A DNA stretch of 64,000 nucleotides from an uncultured bacterium (GCA_902778895.1 CACYZF010000009.1:124001-188000); one strand, 5' to 3'; shown: positions 43,801 through 51,931, numbered from the stretch's first letter. A program made the numbers and translations. The notes: a model not told the origin generated them from the sequence alone.

Positions 43801-44168
43801 TCTTTTCCATGGTCAGCCGAATCGGAATTAGCTAAGAGCGTAATTTTCTCGGCGTCACCTGATACGATAAAAAGAATACTGTTCTTTTTGCTGGCATTTG
43901 CTACAACCCATGATCTCATAGATGACATCAATTCATAAACCACCTGAGAATGTGCTATTCTATCCGAATAATAGATGGAATGAATCGGGTATACTTTATC
44001 AATTTTTTTACATGAAGTATTTGTGCTCTTTGAATATGAGACGGTTCCCGCTACAGAAAGCCAGTTCCGTTTAAGACTGTTGAGTCGTTTTTGACATTGC
44101 TGATTGGTTTCCGTATAAAAAGCTAAAAGCTTTTGGTCTTGATCAGTAAACAGGTCTTTTTTTGCCAT
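40848..44168 (-). CDS. HerA/DUF87-type ATPase with Gly/Ala/Ser-rich region
   Basis: This 1106-residue AAA-like ATPase of the HerA/FtsK group has a GLTGMGKST Walker A at 493-501 and HLLVVEEAHRIF (Walker B, 713-724), followed by an EVRAYGLGIIIADQ sensor-like strand. The N-terminal 220 residues are unfamiliar and may be a dimerisation or partner domain. Residues 222-310 are unusually rich in Gly, Ala, Ser and Thr and weakly hydrophobic, suggesting membrane insertion or a flexible pore loop. The C-terminal 250 residues are helical. HerA-like pumps translocate DNA or protein and often pair with nucleases in defence loci. The stop overlaps the toxin start. Confidence 0.82.
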   Translation of the reverse strand: MAKKDLFTDQDQKLLAFYTETNQQCQKRLNSLKRNWLSVAGTVSYSKSTNTSCKKIDKVYPIHSIYYSDRIAHSQVVYELMSSMRSWVVANASKKNSILFIVSGDAEKITLLANSDSADHGKDYLEAAFPGIVFGDPCSYSPYVDNYRRGGIVSGIPAYSYNEHEQLYSLDALLRGLRGKRFALVIIGFPCSEDDITQVLSSIRNDIGSNHENILLNVTKQFGEGTSKTLGGSLTSFGALMSSLTASSSFSSTTANTVGGNMGVSGPIPGTPLTASLGVMAAHTVANTVTAGLASTYGNALGGALGVNYSVTKMQNRSHANSLERLNQFASAYEAALEEYETRLKNALAEGAWRTLTYVLADSDEDFKFTSSLYQSCLTAHFDVYEPFRIVPLGNVSSDWQSTILSIPEINVAGQKRPLDTLLTSSEFASLMSLPSESHPGIEIRETPRFCIAPDCSPGKTIEMGHVCDREVETSGIMSLALKDLTAHTLVAGLTGMGKSTTIRHILSHAGLPFLVLEPAKSEYRNMSIGGNPIRIFTAGDEAVLPLRINPFELPNGDSLHSHIDSLAAILNAAFPMEGPMAALLEQGLVRAYREAGWDVVSGKAPVNNKIPSMDSFYTALETVIDEQHFQGDYGCNIKSALLARINSLRMGPRGRLFNSELPFNVADLLARPTVIEMKKVGSDETKAFLSGLLLLRIYKFFEQKGNSETLSHLLVVEEAHRIFRKTADKGNSLVGNNTTHRSVELFENILAEVRAYGLGIIIADQMPLRLSDGAIKNTNLKIIHRLGALEDAVAMGGSMGLSEERSAFICRMKPGEALVHCSALCEPVHVKVSYSPPRTGNAITDDYLKKTMVRVQASERRPPYFDATLTALEETAPRALEQIADSFLFTIQMIPAVKKERWNYAWNECVTKLLPDLVKKAELPLSNELAGHLLHSAVLRLLKGKRFISDKQPSLLTLMISKWDAALPDELHLDLEKVREVRQMFIADELVQSINMPGWLPQEYPSAKRYYLEARQMAAAIIAEIPSVLPAIRSNRLSEACQQVATVILDRAVHGIDVRGATLEDFTFAVMLALLNKVRPDGCTRSEYLAKLQNIIQTCYGGKQR

Positions 44169-44183
44169 AGTACGATCTCCAAG

Positions 44184-46475
44184 TTATCGTTGAAGTTCTT
44201 TGTCAAAAAGTTCAAGTGTTTGATTGAGTTGAGAGATCCTTTCGATTTTCTGTTTTTTGAGTTCCGAAGCAGATTTGAATTCTTCGATAATCTTTTCTTC
44301 TTCTTCATTCATTTGTTTGAGTCGAGTTTTAATCTTTTCCTTGATTGTTTCAGCGGAATTGGAAACAGTTTTATTGATTGATTCACACATTTTACACGAA
44401 ACAGAGACAATCTGCTTTTTGTCGATAACACCTCCTGTAAGAACTATTTTTTTGAGTAGTTCCTCAGTTTTTTCCACAATCTGTTTTTTCTTCCACTTCT
44501 TGTTAAAAATCAAAAGGGCAACAATTGCCGCCGCCGCCGCACCAACACCTACAACGGGAACAAAGAAACCTACGGCTGAGAGTCCCCATAAAGTAGTAGT
44601 AGTTGTTGTTGTCGTGGCAAGAGCTCCGAATCCCGCAGATGCACTCCATGCAGCTAATGTGTCAAACCCAAGGGCTGCAAATGTTCCAGCAAGTCCGGCT
44701 GCAGGAGTTGCTATGGCGGCAGTAGATGCGCCAAAGCCAAGCGCTGAAGTAAGAACCCAAGCCCCCCCCCCGAACAAAACCCCTCCGGCAACGGCGCCGC
44801 CTACAACATGAGGTGCATTCGTTGCGGTTGTGTCAGAAACATGACTAAACGCAATGCTGTCAATTGAATTTGCTAAGGATTCGTCATCAATTTTCTTTAA
44901 AATCGGTGAGAGCTGTTCAAGTAGATGATAATATCTTTTATTAATCTCAGCATTAAGATTGCGAATAACACCTTCAACCCTTGATTGTAATTCTTTGGTT
45001 AACCAACTCTGAAGGTTTTCTTTCTTTGTAAGATATTTGTAGTTGGATGGATCCTCCAATTTTTCGCTAAGCGTTTGGGAAACCTCTACAGGGATAGATG
45101 AGAGAAGTCCGTTGAGTATTGCTTCTAAACCAGTGTTTTTATCAAGAGCGGAGTTAAGATAATCATTAAGGATTATCTCGGCTTCATGTGAATATCTAAT
45201 TCGCAATTCATGTGCCGCATCTTTTTTCTCTCTTAGTTCTTCTACTGTTGTGTCAGACTCCAAAATGCGCACAGAATTGTTACAAGAGCGTGACAAAACA
45301 GTTAATATAGAACGAATCAAAGAAGATGCTTGTTGCTCGATAGCAATCTCTTTGTTCTCATATTTCAAATACTCTTCAATCCTGTTCTTCAAGACATCGA
45401 AATTGCTTTTTTTGTGCAAAAATGCCGCAAGGGCATTGATGCGTTGGTCTTCTTTTGAAGAAAGAAATGAAGGATCAATCAAAAGTTGATTAAGATTAAT
45501 CTTAACATCATTCAGGACTTCATTTAAAGACATCTTTTCTTTCTTCACCTCGTTTGCAACAAGTGCATAAAGCCCGGCAACGCACAGGAATTCAGGTTTG
45601 TCTCCATCTTGCAAGACTTCTGGCACACCTCTTTTTACAAGGTCAAGCGAATCTGACAATTCATCGCTGTTTTGCTGATCAATCTTGTTGAGGATGTAAA
45701 ATATCTTTCTGTGATATGTATTTGAAATGCGATTTGAAAAACTCTTATCTATCGCGCTGCCAGGCTTTGAAGATTCGATTAAATACAAAACCAATTGACT
45801 GTTTGGGATGATTTTGTTAATAACAATCTCATGATTTTCATCTGTTGAACCTGTTCCCGGAACATCTGTCAGTACAATATCTTTCAACCAATTTGGCATA
45901 GTTGATATAGAAAGCCAAATCCCCAAATCGTGATTCGTATCCAAAAGATTTTTTAAAAGATCGAAGGGGGCTTTGTTTCGTGATTGTTGAGAGGTTAATT
46001 CCGAAATAATTTTTAGAATTAAGTCGCTATCATGAGAGTCTAGGATTGCACCGATTCCCTTACATTGTTCACCGTCACGTTCAAGGGTGGTGACGACGGC
46101 TGCTTTATTTGCCCCTGGAAAAGACTCTAATCCTTTCGAAAAGTTTTGAAGAACATCTTCGGGAACAGATTCCATTGGAATAAAAATAGAATCCTTTTCA
46201 GAAAAGTAAATTTCAGTTGTAATGGCCGTAACAGGTACATCCGCAGAGGGGAGAATTCGATCTTCCAACATTGCATTTAGAAGAGTAGATTTTCCTGTGC
46301 TGAATAATCCGAGAGTAGTTACATGGTAACGACCATACCTAGCATAGCGGACACAATTGTCTAAAGATTCATGGATAGTCGATCTTTCATCTTCCGAAAT
46401 TAATAAATCTGTGTCATCGACATACTGCCTTGTGCGTTCAAGCTGATCCAAGACCTTTTGACGATTAAGATTCAT
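44184..46475 (-). CDS. Dynamin-like GTPase B with membrane helices
   Basis: This 763-residue bacterial dynamin-like protein carries the G1 loop GLFSTGKST (56-64), DVPGTGS (204-210) and NKID (263-266). A long helical stalk follows, and at about 590-690 a Gly/Ala-rich hydrophobic segment that includes eight consecutive Thr codons and a G10 run in the DNA. The end is coiled coil (KTRLKQMNEEEEKIIEEF). Dynamins remodel membranes; paired ones occur in LeoA/LeoBC (Eleos). The ATG at 46475 has GGAGG 6 bases ahead and overlaps the previous gene by 11 bases. Confidence 0.85.
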   Translation of the reverse strand: MNLNRQKVLDQLERTRQYVDDTDLLISEDERSTIHESLDNCVRYARYGRYHVTTLGLFSTGKSTLLNAMLEDRILPSADVPVTAITTEIYFSEKDSIFIPMESVPEDVLQNFSKGLESFPGANKAAVVTTLERDGEQCKGIGAILDSHDSDLILKIISELTSQQSRNKAPFDLLKNLLDTNHDLGIWLSISTMPNWLKDIVLTDVPGTGSTDENHEIVINKIIPNSQLVLYLIESSKPGSAIDKSFSNRISNTYHRKIFYILNKIDQQNSDELSDSLDLVKRGVPEVLQDGDKPEFLCVAGLYALVANEVKKEKMSLNEVLNDVKINLNQLLIDPSFLSSKEDQRINALAAFLHKKSNFDVLKNRIEEYLKYENKEIAIEQQASSLIRSILTVLSRSCNNSVRILESDTTVEELREKKDAAHELRIRYSHEAEIILNDYLNSALDKNTGLEAILNGLLSSIPVEVSQTLSEKLEDPSNYKYLTKKENLQSWLTKELQSRVEGVIRNLNAEINKRYYHLLEQLSPILKKIDDESLANSIDSIAFSHVSDTTATNAPHVVGGAVAGGVLFGGGAWVLTSALGFGASTAAIATPAAGLAGTFAALGFDTLAAWSASAGFGALATTTTTTTTLWGLSAVGFFVPVVGVGAAAAAIVALLIFNKKWKKKQIVEKTEELLKKIVLTGGVIDKKQIVSVSCKMCESINKTVSNSAETIKEKIKTRLKQMNEEEEKIIEEFKSASELKKQKIERISQLNQTLELFDKELQR
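44762..44771. repeat. Homopolymer of ten C (G10 in the coding strand)
   Basis: A run of ten C inside the dynamin B gene, encoding Gly-Gly-Gly-Ala in a membrane segment. It is conspicuous in an A/T-rich gene, and a one-base slip would end the protein early. Confidence 0.9.
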
Positions 46476-48456
46476 AACAGCCTCCATTGGTTTTAAGAAG
46501 GTTAAGCAAGTTGTCTAACTTGCTTTGAATAAAACTAATATTGAAATTGATTTGCGAACATTTCAATTCTAGATTATGTAATTTCATCTTATTTCCATCT
46601 AACTCGTATTCTGTCAGCAGCTTTCTTTTGCGAATGGGGGCAAAGTATCGATCTAATCTGATCCAGTTGCAAGCATGAATTTTATTCGCTTCCTCGGTAA
46701 AAATATTGAGAATATCCTTATGCCATACAGCTAAGCATTCTTGTCGCTTTTTTGTGCGGTATTCCGACAAAGCCTTTGTTCGAAACAAGGATAAAAGAGG
46801 CTTATCTTTTTTGTTCTTGATGATAGAGGAAAGGGTTGAAACAGACTGGTTAAATACTTTGGAATAAAAGGCATCTTTTGAACTCCATGAAAAGTCGAGA
46901 TTGGAAGTTGAAGGAATATTAATCTTTTTTTGAGACATAAACGATGAAATATCACTCTTTATTGAAAAATAGAAATCATCCGTGTGTTGTTTAATTCTGT
47001 ATTCAGCAGGATAGATAAGACTTTTTTTTACAGCACATTTGACATTCTTTTCAAAAGCATTATAATTTCTAGATAAGGATAGAGAAAGTGCTTTTTCTGT
47101 TTCATCAAGAATATCCAACAAACCTTCGCGAACAAAATACGGAAATAGCACATCATAACGAGTAAGACATCTTTTGATAAAACTATCAATTTCTGCTATT
47201 TCTTCCTCGTTTTGGTTTACTGTTGCTTTAGCTTGAATTAAGTCAATGGAATTGTTGTTTTGGCTAATTGCAGATAAACATATCTGTTTGTATTTGCATA
47301 AAACCAATTCGATTTTGCCTTGATGAAAACTATTGATTGAACCTTTTCTGTTATTTATTTCTTCTGCAATTCTCTTTCTCAAATGCTCAATATTTGAGGC
47401 GTCATGCAAAAACATTTCAGTTATCTTTCTGTTGTTCTCTATATTTCTAAAATCCCATCTGTCTGATAATATCAAAGATTGAAGGTTTATTTTGGGATTG
47501 TCAAGTATCTGCTTTACTGTGCAGTATTCTTTTTTAAGGAGACTCGCTCCATTTTCATATAAGGCAGAAACCTTTAACGATCTAATACTATATTTGCTTG
47601 ATAAAAGATTTAATGCTTCATTCAGTGCCAAATCATTTAATGTGTCTATCTTATTGACTATATAAACAACATGCGCATTATACTTTTTATACTCTTGTAG
47701 TATGTTTTCAGATATTCGGCTCCCAATATGTTCTGCATCAAAGACGTGTAATATGATTTGAGTTGATTGCTGTGCGATTTTTGCATTGTGTAGATAGGTG
47801 TTTATACTTCCTTCTCCCGGAACATCAATAAAACTCGCGTCATGTAAAGAGCAAGGGAGTGAAACTCCAATAATTATTTTATCAATCATGTTGACATGCT
47901 TTGAGGATAGTATGTTTTTCAAAGCACTTTGACTTTTTTGTTTAGGTGTATCTGTTTTGTCTATTACTTTAGAACAAAATTCATTCCCTCTTGTTATGCA
48001 GCTCGAGGCTGTTTCAATTGCCCACAAAAAAGCACTTATATTCTTTATGGACATTGGATGATATTCGAGTTCTTGATTCTCTGTTATCCATTTCACCCTG
48101 TCTTCTGTTTTTGTTTTTCTAGAATTTTCTATATCATCTATTGTTTTTTGGACTTTTTTTTGGGTTTGTTCATCTATGCTATTACTCCAATGACATTTAA
48201 TGTACGGTTTTTTTGCGTGAATTATTTCTATTTGCCTACTTGTAAGCGGGATGTCTGCAACCGGAAGAAGTTGATGTCCAATAATCGCATTTATTAAAGA
48301 CGATTTTCCAGCGCTAAACTCTCCGCAAACCATAAAGTTAATCTTTCCCTTTTCTATATTGTATATTATTTCATCTATCACGGCACAATCTAATTCGGAA
48401 TTCTTAAATCCCGTCAAAATGGCCTTTGTGTCTTTTGCTATATGAACCAAGTCCAT
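46465..48456 (-). CDS. Dynamin-like GTPase A
   Basis: This 663-residue dynamin-like GTPase has GEFSAGKSS (45-53), DVPGEGS (211-217) and NKID (268-271). It lacks the long hydrophobic segment of its neighbour; the C-terminal half is helical, Lys-rich and probably stalk-like. Its A/T-rich codon use differs sharply from the chromosomal genes. It starts 1 base after the WYL gene stop and overlaps dynamin B, so the three form one message. The two GTPases probably work as a hetero-oligomer, as proposed for LeoA/LeoB/LeoC. Confidence 0.85.
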   Translation of the reverse strand: MDLVHIAKDTKAILTGFKNSELDCAVIDEIIYNIEKGKINFMVCGEFSAGKSSLINAIIGHQLLPVADIPLTSRQIEIIHAKKPYIKCHWSNSIDEQTQKKVQKTIDDIENSRKTKTEDRVKWITENQELEYHPMSIKNISAFLWAIETASSCITRGNEFCSKVIDKTDTPKQKSQSALKNILSSKHVNMIDKIIIGVSLPCSLHDASFIDVPGEGSINTYLHNAKIAQQSTQIILHVFDAEHIGSRISENILQEYKKYNAHVVYIVNKIDTLNDLALNEALNLLSSKYSIRSLKVSALYENGASLLKKEYCTVKQILDNPKINLQSLILSDRWDFRNIENNRKITEMFLHDASNIEHLRKRIAEEINNRKGSINSFHQGKIELVLCKYKQICLSAISQNNNSIDLIQAKATVNQNEEEIAEIDSFIKRCLTRYDVLFPYFVREGLLDILDETEKALSLSLSRNYNAFEKNVKCAVKKSLIYPAEYRIKQHTDDFYFSIKSDISSFMSQKKINIPSTSNLDFSWSSKDAFYSKVFNQSVSTLSSIIKNKKDKPLLSLFRTKALSEYRTKKRQECLAVWHKDILNIFTEEANKIHACNWIRLDRYFAPIRKRKLLTEYELDGNKMKLHNLELKCSQINFNISFIQSKLDNLLNLLKTNGGCYES

Positions 48457-48457
48457 T

Positions 48458-49456
48458 TTATTCTTTGCTTCTATGTTCTTTTGCTAATTGGTTTGCAAAA
48501 CAATAAATATCATCTTGGATGGAAGTAGGTAAAAGCACTCTAGCTCTTCCGCACTGATTCATTACCCAAGTGATTAACCGATGTCGTGGGAGCTTTGCCA
48601 CGGAAACGTTGCTTCCGCCATTGGGGAGGAGTTCAATTTTCTGCTTGGGGTGAAGCTGCCGTACAGAAAGAAGCTTTGTCAAATAGTCGTCACAATGAAC
48701 AACCACATTCTCGACCATATCATAGTCGAAGACTTCATCTTCGCTTGCCGTTTTGATGATCTTTTGATCGGGCAAAAACTTCTTTCCTGTCGGTTCCACA
48801 GACTTCATGCGCGCTATAGTTAATGTACGCATCTGCTTGCGAAGATGACAATATCCCTTCGTATACCAGGCCCCATCGTAGAAGACCAGTGTATGCGGTT
48901 CAAAGTCTCTGGATGTCGTTTGCGCACGGCTGTCCTCGTATTCAATGCGACAAACTTCGTGATTCTGCCATGCCTGGAAAAGCGGCATGAATACATTTGG
49001 ATCCACCTTGATTCGATTTGAGGGAATCACGACCAGGGATTCGACTAAAGTCTGGTCAAGGGCATCGGGGTTGTTGTTCGTGAGAAGATAATCGACGGCA
49101 GCGCGCATATCCTGTTTCAGCGGTTCAGGGAAGATGTGTTCGGCAACTCGTGCACCGAGGACAGCGGAGAAGACCGCTGTGTCCTCAAAGAACTGAGGGC
49201 AGGAAAAATTCCAGGAACGCTTTGTCAGGTAATACCCATTCTTGGATGCACTGAACTTGATGGGGGCTCCAAAATCATTCTTCAAGACTTGAATATCTCT
49301 GGCAACCGTTTTGGGTGTGCAGGCAATGTTAATGTTCTCGTTTACATCGGCTGCACGAAGCGCAGCCGCAAATGAGGAGCAATTCGGATAACGGTTTTCC
49401 TTTAGACTTGCAACAAGTCTCACGAATCGGATTAATTGTTTTTTGCTGGTCGGCAT
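48458..49456 (-). CDS. WYL-domain transcriptional regulator
   Basis: The 332-residue protein has an N-terminal winged helix (about 1-75; TPKTVARDIQVLKNDFGAPI as recognition region) and a WYL domain at about 155-235 (FQAWQNHEVCRIEYEDS; ...GAWYTKGYCHLRKQMRTLTIARM), then a WCX-like C-terminus. WYL regulators commonly sense ligands and control defence loci (such as BrxR and CapW). GAGGAC precedes the ATG. It is the first gene of the dynamin-HerA-toxin operon and its likely regulator. Confidence 0.88.
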   Translation of the reverse strand: MPTSKKQLIRFVRLVASLKENRYPNCSSFAAALRAADVNENINIACTPKTVARDIQVLKNDFGAPIKFSASKNGYYLTKRSWNFSCPQFFEDTAVFSAVLGARVAEHIFPEPLKQDMRAAVDYLLTNNNPDALDQTLVESLVVIPSNRIKVDPNVFMPLFQAWQNHEVCRIEYEDSRAQTTSRDFEPHTLVFYDGAWYTKGYCHLRKQMRTLTIARMKSVEPTGKKFLPDQKIIKTASEDEVFDYDMVENVVVHCDDYLTKLLSVRQLHPKQKIELLPNGGSNVSVAKLPRHRLITWVMNQCGRARVLLPTSIQDDIYCFANQLAKEHRSKE

Positions 49457-49512
49457 ACCGTTGTCCTCGTCTTTACGTCATGAGTTGTGCAATACTATAC
49501 TGCCGAACCTCG

Positions 49513-49552
49513 GACATTTTGTGGTGTACCCGTTGTTTTTTTTGAAAAAAAT
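49513..49552. repeat. Boundary-like repeat, right copy
   Basis: GACATTTTGTG (49513-49523), 12 bases, then TTTTTTTTGAAAAAA. It matches the left copy at 37064 in the same orientation. Confidence 0.45.
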
Positions 49553-49700
49553 CGAAAAAAATGGGAATACAGATTCCCTTGCCGGAAACATGCGATCCCC
49601 CAGAGCATGTGCAACAGCCCATGCTTTCTTAAGCCTGACTCGCTCTCGGTTTTCATGCGTTTCACCTCAAATTGGGGGACAACTGTACGACCTATGCTCT

Positions 49701-49729
49701 ATTATAACACCAACTTCTTATTATTTCAA
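49701..49729 (-). promoter_or_regulatory. Promoter for the WYL-dynamin-HerA operon
   Basis: Leftward: TTGAAA (complement of 49724-49729), 17 bases, a perfect TATAAT (complement of 49701-49706). A leader of about 240 bases would follow and includes the right boundary-like repeat. Confidence 0.7.
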
Positions 49730-49805
49730 GTGCAATTCGGAAAAAGATTGAGCATTTTTCCTACATCACATGATACCCTTCACAATGAAAATGACAACTC
49801 CTTTA

Positions 49806-49833
49806 TCCACCAGCTCCGAGTGGAGCTGGTGGA
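49806..49833. repeat. Perfect 12-bp inverted repeat
   Basis: TCCACCAGCTCC and GGAGCTGGTGGA around a GAGT loop. There is no T-tract beside it, so a regulatory, attachment or origin hairpin is more likely than a terminator. Confidence 0.7.
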
Positions 49834-50211
49834 TGGTCCTCCCAAGGAACCGAGAATGTCGAATATGGCATGGGGTATAGTCAAACTTCTCTATGAAGAC
49901 AATTTGCAATTCGTTGCATCTCTCGGAATCCAAAGAAAAGGAATAGTAAAAACACGAATAGAAAAAAGGAATGTCAGTATCGGCAAGTGAATTCATGAAC
50001 GCTTCCGTAGTATAGGCCATGAAAGCCTTTGTCAATACCGGCAAACCTTCGAACCGTTCATTTTTGAACTTAGAATATACCTGTTGTGATAATTAAAATC
50101 AAAATCGTTTGTAATCTTGTCATATAATAATCAATTCCAGAAAATCTAAAGCATTATCCTGTTGACAAGATTCTAACCATTTTTGTTGTCATATAATAAT
50201 CATAACATCTC

Positions 50212-50754
50212 TTATTTTTTCTTTTTGATTTGCGATCTGAAAAAAGTTTTGCCTTTCACGTTGTCTTTCTGTTCAATTTTCGCCAAGTAACTGAATTGAC
50301 GCTGAACCTCTTGTAGGTTCCTGGGATCAGGGTCATCACGCTTAATCATAATACCATTCTTACCCTTATCATCGCAGTGGTTGATGGACCCTCCAGGACC
50401 TGCAACATTGTTAAGAATACGTTCCATGTCTTTGAAAACATAATACGTGCTTTTGACTTTTTGTCCGTCTAGAAATAGAGCCATGTGATAATGTATCTTC
50501 CCATCAGGACTGACTTCTCTGACCATGACATAAGCGGGACCGTAGCCTTTGTTCTTCTGGGATTCAATGAAACGATGATTGACTTTCATAATCAGACTCT
50601 GATCGGAACCTTCTGGAAGATGTACATCTCCTCTCATTGCAAATGTTTTGCTGTGGCGATCCATGTAGTCGTCTCTGACGTTGTCAATTGCGTTCAGTAT
50701 CTTCTTGTACATGGGCTTATTAAGGGTGTGGTAGGAATGAATGTATTTTTTCAT
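50212..50754 (-). CDS. Inovirus Gp2 / YagK-YfjJ-like replication protein
   Basis: This 180-residue protein is related to the YagK/YfjJ C-terminal domain, called inovirus Gp2. HYH (88-90) in KIHYHMALFLDGQKV fits the HUH motif of rolling-circle initiators and relaxases; AYVMVREVSPDGKI is the preceding strand. A C-terminal Lys-rich tail may bind DNA. AGGAGG precedes the ATG. Such genes occur in satellite phages, inoviruses and small plasmids. Confidence 0.72.
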   Translation of the reverse strand: MKKYIHSYHTLNKPMYKKILNAIDNVRDDYMDRHSKTFAMRGDVHLPEGSDQSLIMKVNHRFIESQKNKGYGPAYVMVREVSPDGKIHYHMALFLDGQKVKSTYYVFKDMERILNNVAGPGGSINHCDDKGKNGIMIKRDDPDPRNLQEVQRQFSYLAKIEQKDNVKGKTFFRSQIKKKK

Positions 50755-50943
50755 GGTTGTTCCTCCTGTAAATGATGGTTATAGGTTTAAAATGTCAATA
50801 AAGGAAAAGAAATACATGTTATGTAAAAGTGTCTTTATTTTTGTCATGACTACTATCGGTTGAAAGAATAACGCTGTAGTATGTTGTTGTCAATAGTCTT
50901 GCACTCTGTTCATCTGCCATCATCTCTCTTATAACCATGTTGT

Positions 50944-51035
50944 CTTGTATAAGGGAATAAAGGATAAAGACTGTAATGGGTATAAAGAGTATAAAGGATA
51001 ATGTGGTATAAGGATATAAGGGTATGAGTATATGC
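50944..51035. repeat. Iteron-like short repeats (GTATAARG)
   Basis: About seven degenerate copies of a motif close to GTATAAAG or GTATAAGG occur within 90 bases (for example 50978-50987, 50989-50998, 51006-51014). Their A/T-richness and position beside a HUH replication-like gene suggest a replication origin. Confidence 0.45.
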
Positions 51036-51183
51036 TTGTATGTGTGAGTGTGTTGTGCTCTCTATGCCGTAGAAGGGGGTTTGATTGTGTAATATATAAA
51101 ATCCTATTTTTTATACTCAACAAATCAATTAAAACATAATAGGTTTTGTTTTTCTAGAATTGTTTTTGATTGTTTTTTTCAAC

Positions 51184-51211
51184 TCGCGATTTGTTGCATA
51201 TAATATCGCGA
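51184..51211 (+). promoter_or_regulatory. Inverted repeat bracketing a -10 box
   Basis: TCGCGAT (51184-51190) and ATCGCGA (51205-51211) flank TATAAT (51199-51204), a layout expected of a repressor operator over the promoter of the gene at 51287. Confidence 0.5.
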
Positions 51212-51286
51212 CTTGATTATTTTGGTTTGAACTCAAACAGGCATATTATACGTAATTTCATCTCTAACCTTAACCAAGGAGGTCTC

Positions 51287-51757
51287 ATGATAAACAGTTT
51301 CACACAGCACGAAAGAATCAGTCAACTTGTCGAATGGTATGTCAACAGTTTTGAGAAGGCGAGAATAGCACTTTATGTTTTTCCACTTTTGGAGAAGCAT
51401 ACGGATTTCACATCGTATCTTAATTCCTTCATTTCGGCCCTGCGTCGAGCAGATTGTCGGCCGGTTTATTCCTGGTCTTATGATCCAATTCATTTGTGCT
51501 ACAACGTGCTGCTAATCGTCAGTGGACATTTCCGAACAAACATGGACGATATAACTTGTGCTGCGGAACGGATATGGAATCTTTACTCTCCATGTTCTAT
51601 TCAAATGGTTGCGGATATTCCGGCATGTCTTTCTACGCTGGATCAGGACAAAATGAATCTTTTCGATGTCATGAACAAGATGGATTTTATACCGGAATCA
51701 CCTCAAATGGTTCTTCCATCACATCAACGGCTCTTTGCCTGTTCTAAAATGCAGTAA
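51287..51757 (+). CDS. Gp2/YfjJ-related protein without the HUH motif
   Basis: The 156-residue protein keeps the general pattern of the Gp2/YfjJ domain (helical start, then PVYSWSYDPIHLCYNVLLIVS, about 88-108), but the HYH motif is replaced by HLC. It may be a catalytically dead regulator or accessory replication factor. AAGGAGGT precedes the ATG. The similarity to the gene at 50212 is my inference from the strand pattern and is weak. Confidence 0.5.
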   Translation: MINSFTQHERISQLVEWYVNSFEKARIALYVFPLLEKHTDFTSYLNSFISALRRADCRPVYSWSYDPIHLCYNVLLIVSGHFRTNMDDITCAAERIWNLYSPCSIQMVADIPACLSTLDQDKMNLFDVMNKMDFIPESPQMVLPSHQRLFACSKMQ

Positions 51758-51931
51758 AAATGCTTAAAAACCTGGAAAATGTGTCATTTTTGCCGTTTTT
51801 GAGGTATTTTTTTGTCAAAAAACGAGCAGATTTTACCTGATGAGTGTTTGTCAATAGATTTCAAGTATATATTCCTTCATAGATCAAATTGATTTGACTT
51901 TTTCACCCTAACCAAAACTATGGAGGAATTT

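Larger units (their letters stand above)
49457..50211. other. Gene-poor 755-base region with promoter, hairpin and repeats
   Basis: No convincing gene. The region holds the right copy of the boundary-like repeat (49513-49552), the WYL-operon promoter (49701-49729), a perfect 12-bp hairpin (49806-49833) and two copies of TTGTCATATAATAATCA (about 50118-50134 and 50187-50203). Short open frames here lack ribosome-binding sites or good starts. Confidence 0.55.
50755..51286. other. AT-rich 532-base region, possible origin
   Basis: No gene is seen. It contains an iteron-like tract (50944-51035) and an inverted-repeat operator around a TATAAT box (51184-51211). It sits between two Gp2-like genes that are transcribed away from each other. 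Confidence 0.5.

Noticed and set aside
49766..50044. Possible 92-residue gene on the minus strand
   Set aside because: Only a TTG start, no ribosome-binding site, and the hairpin at 49806 lies inside it.
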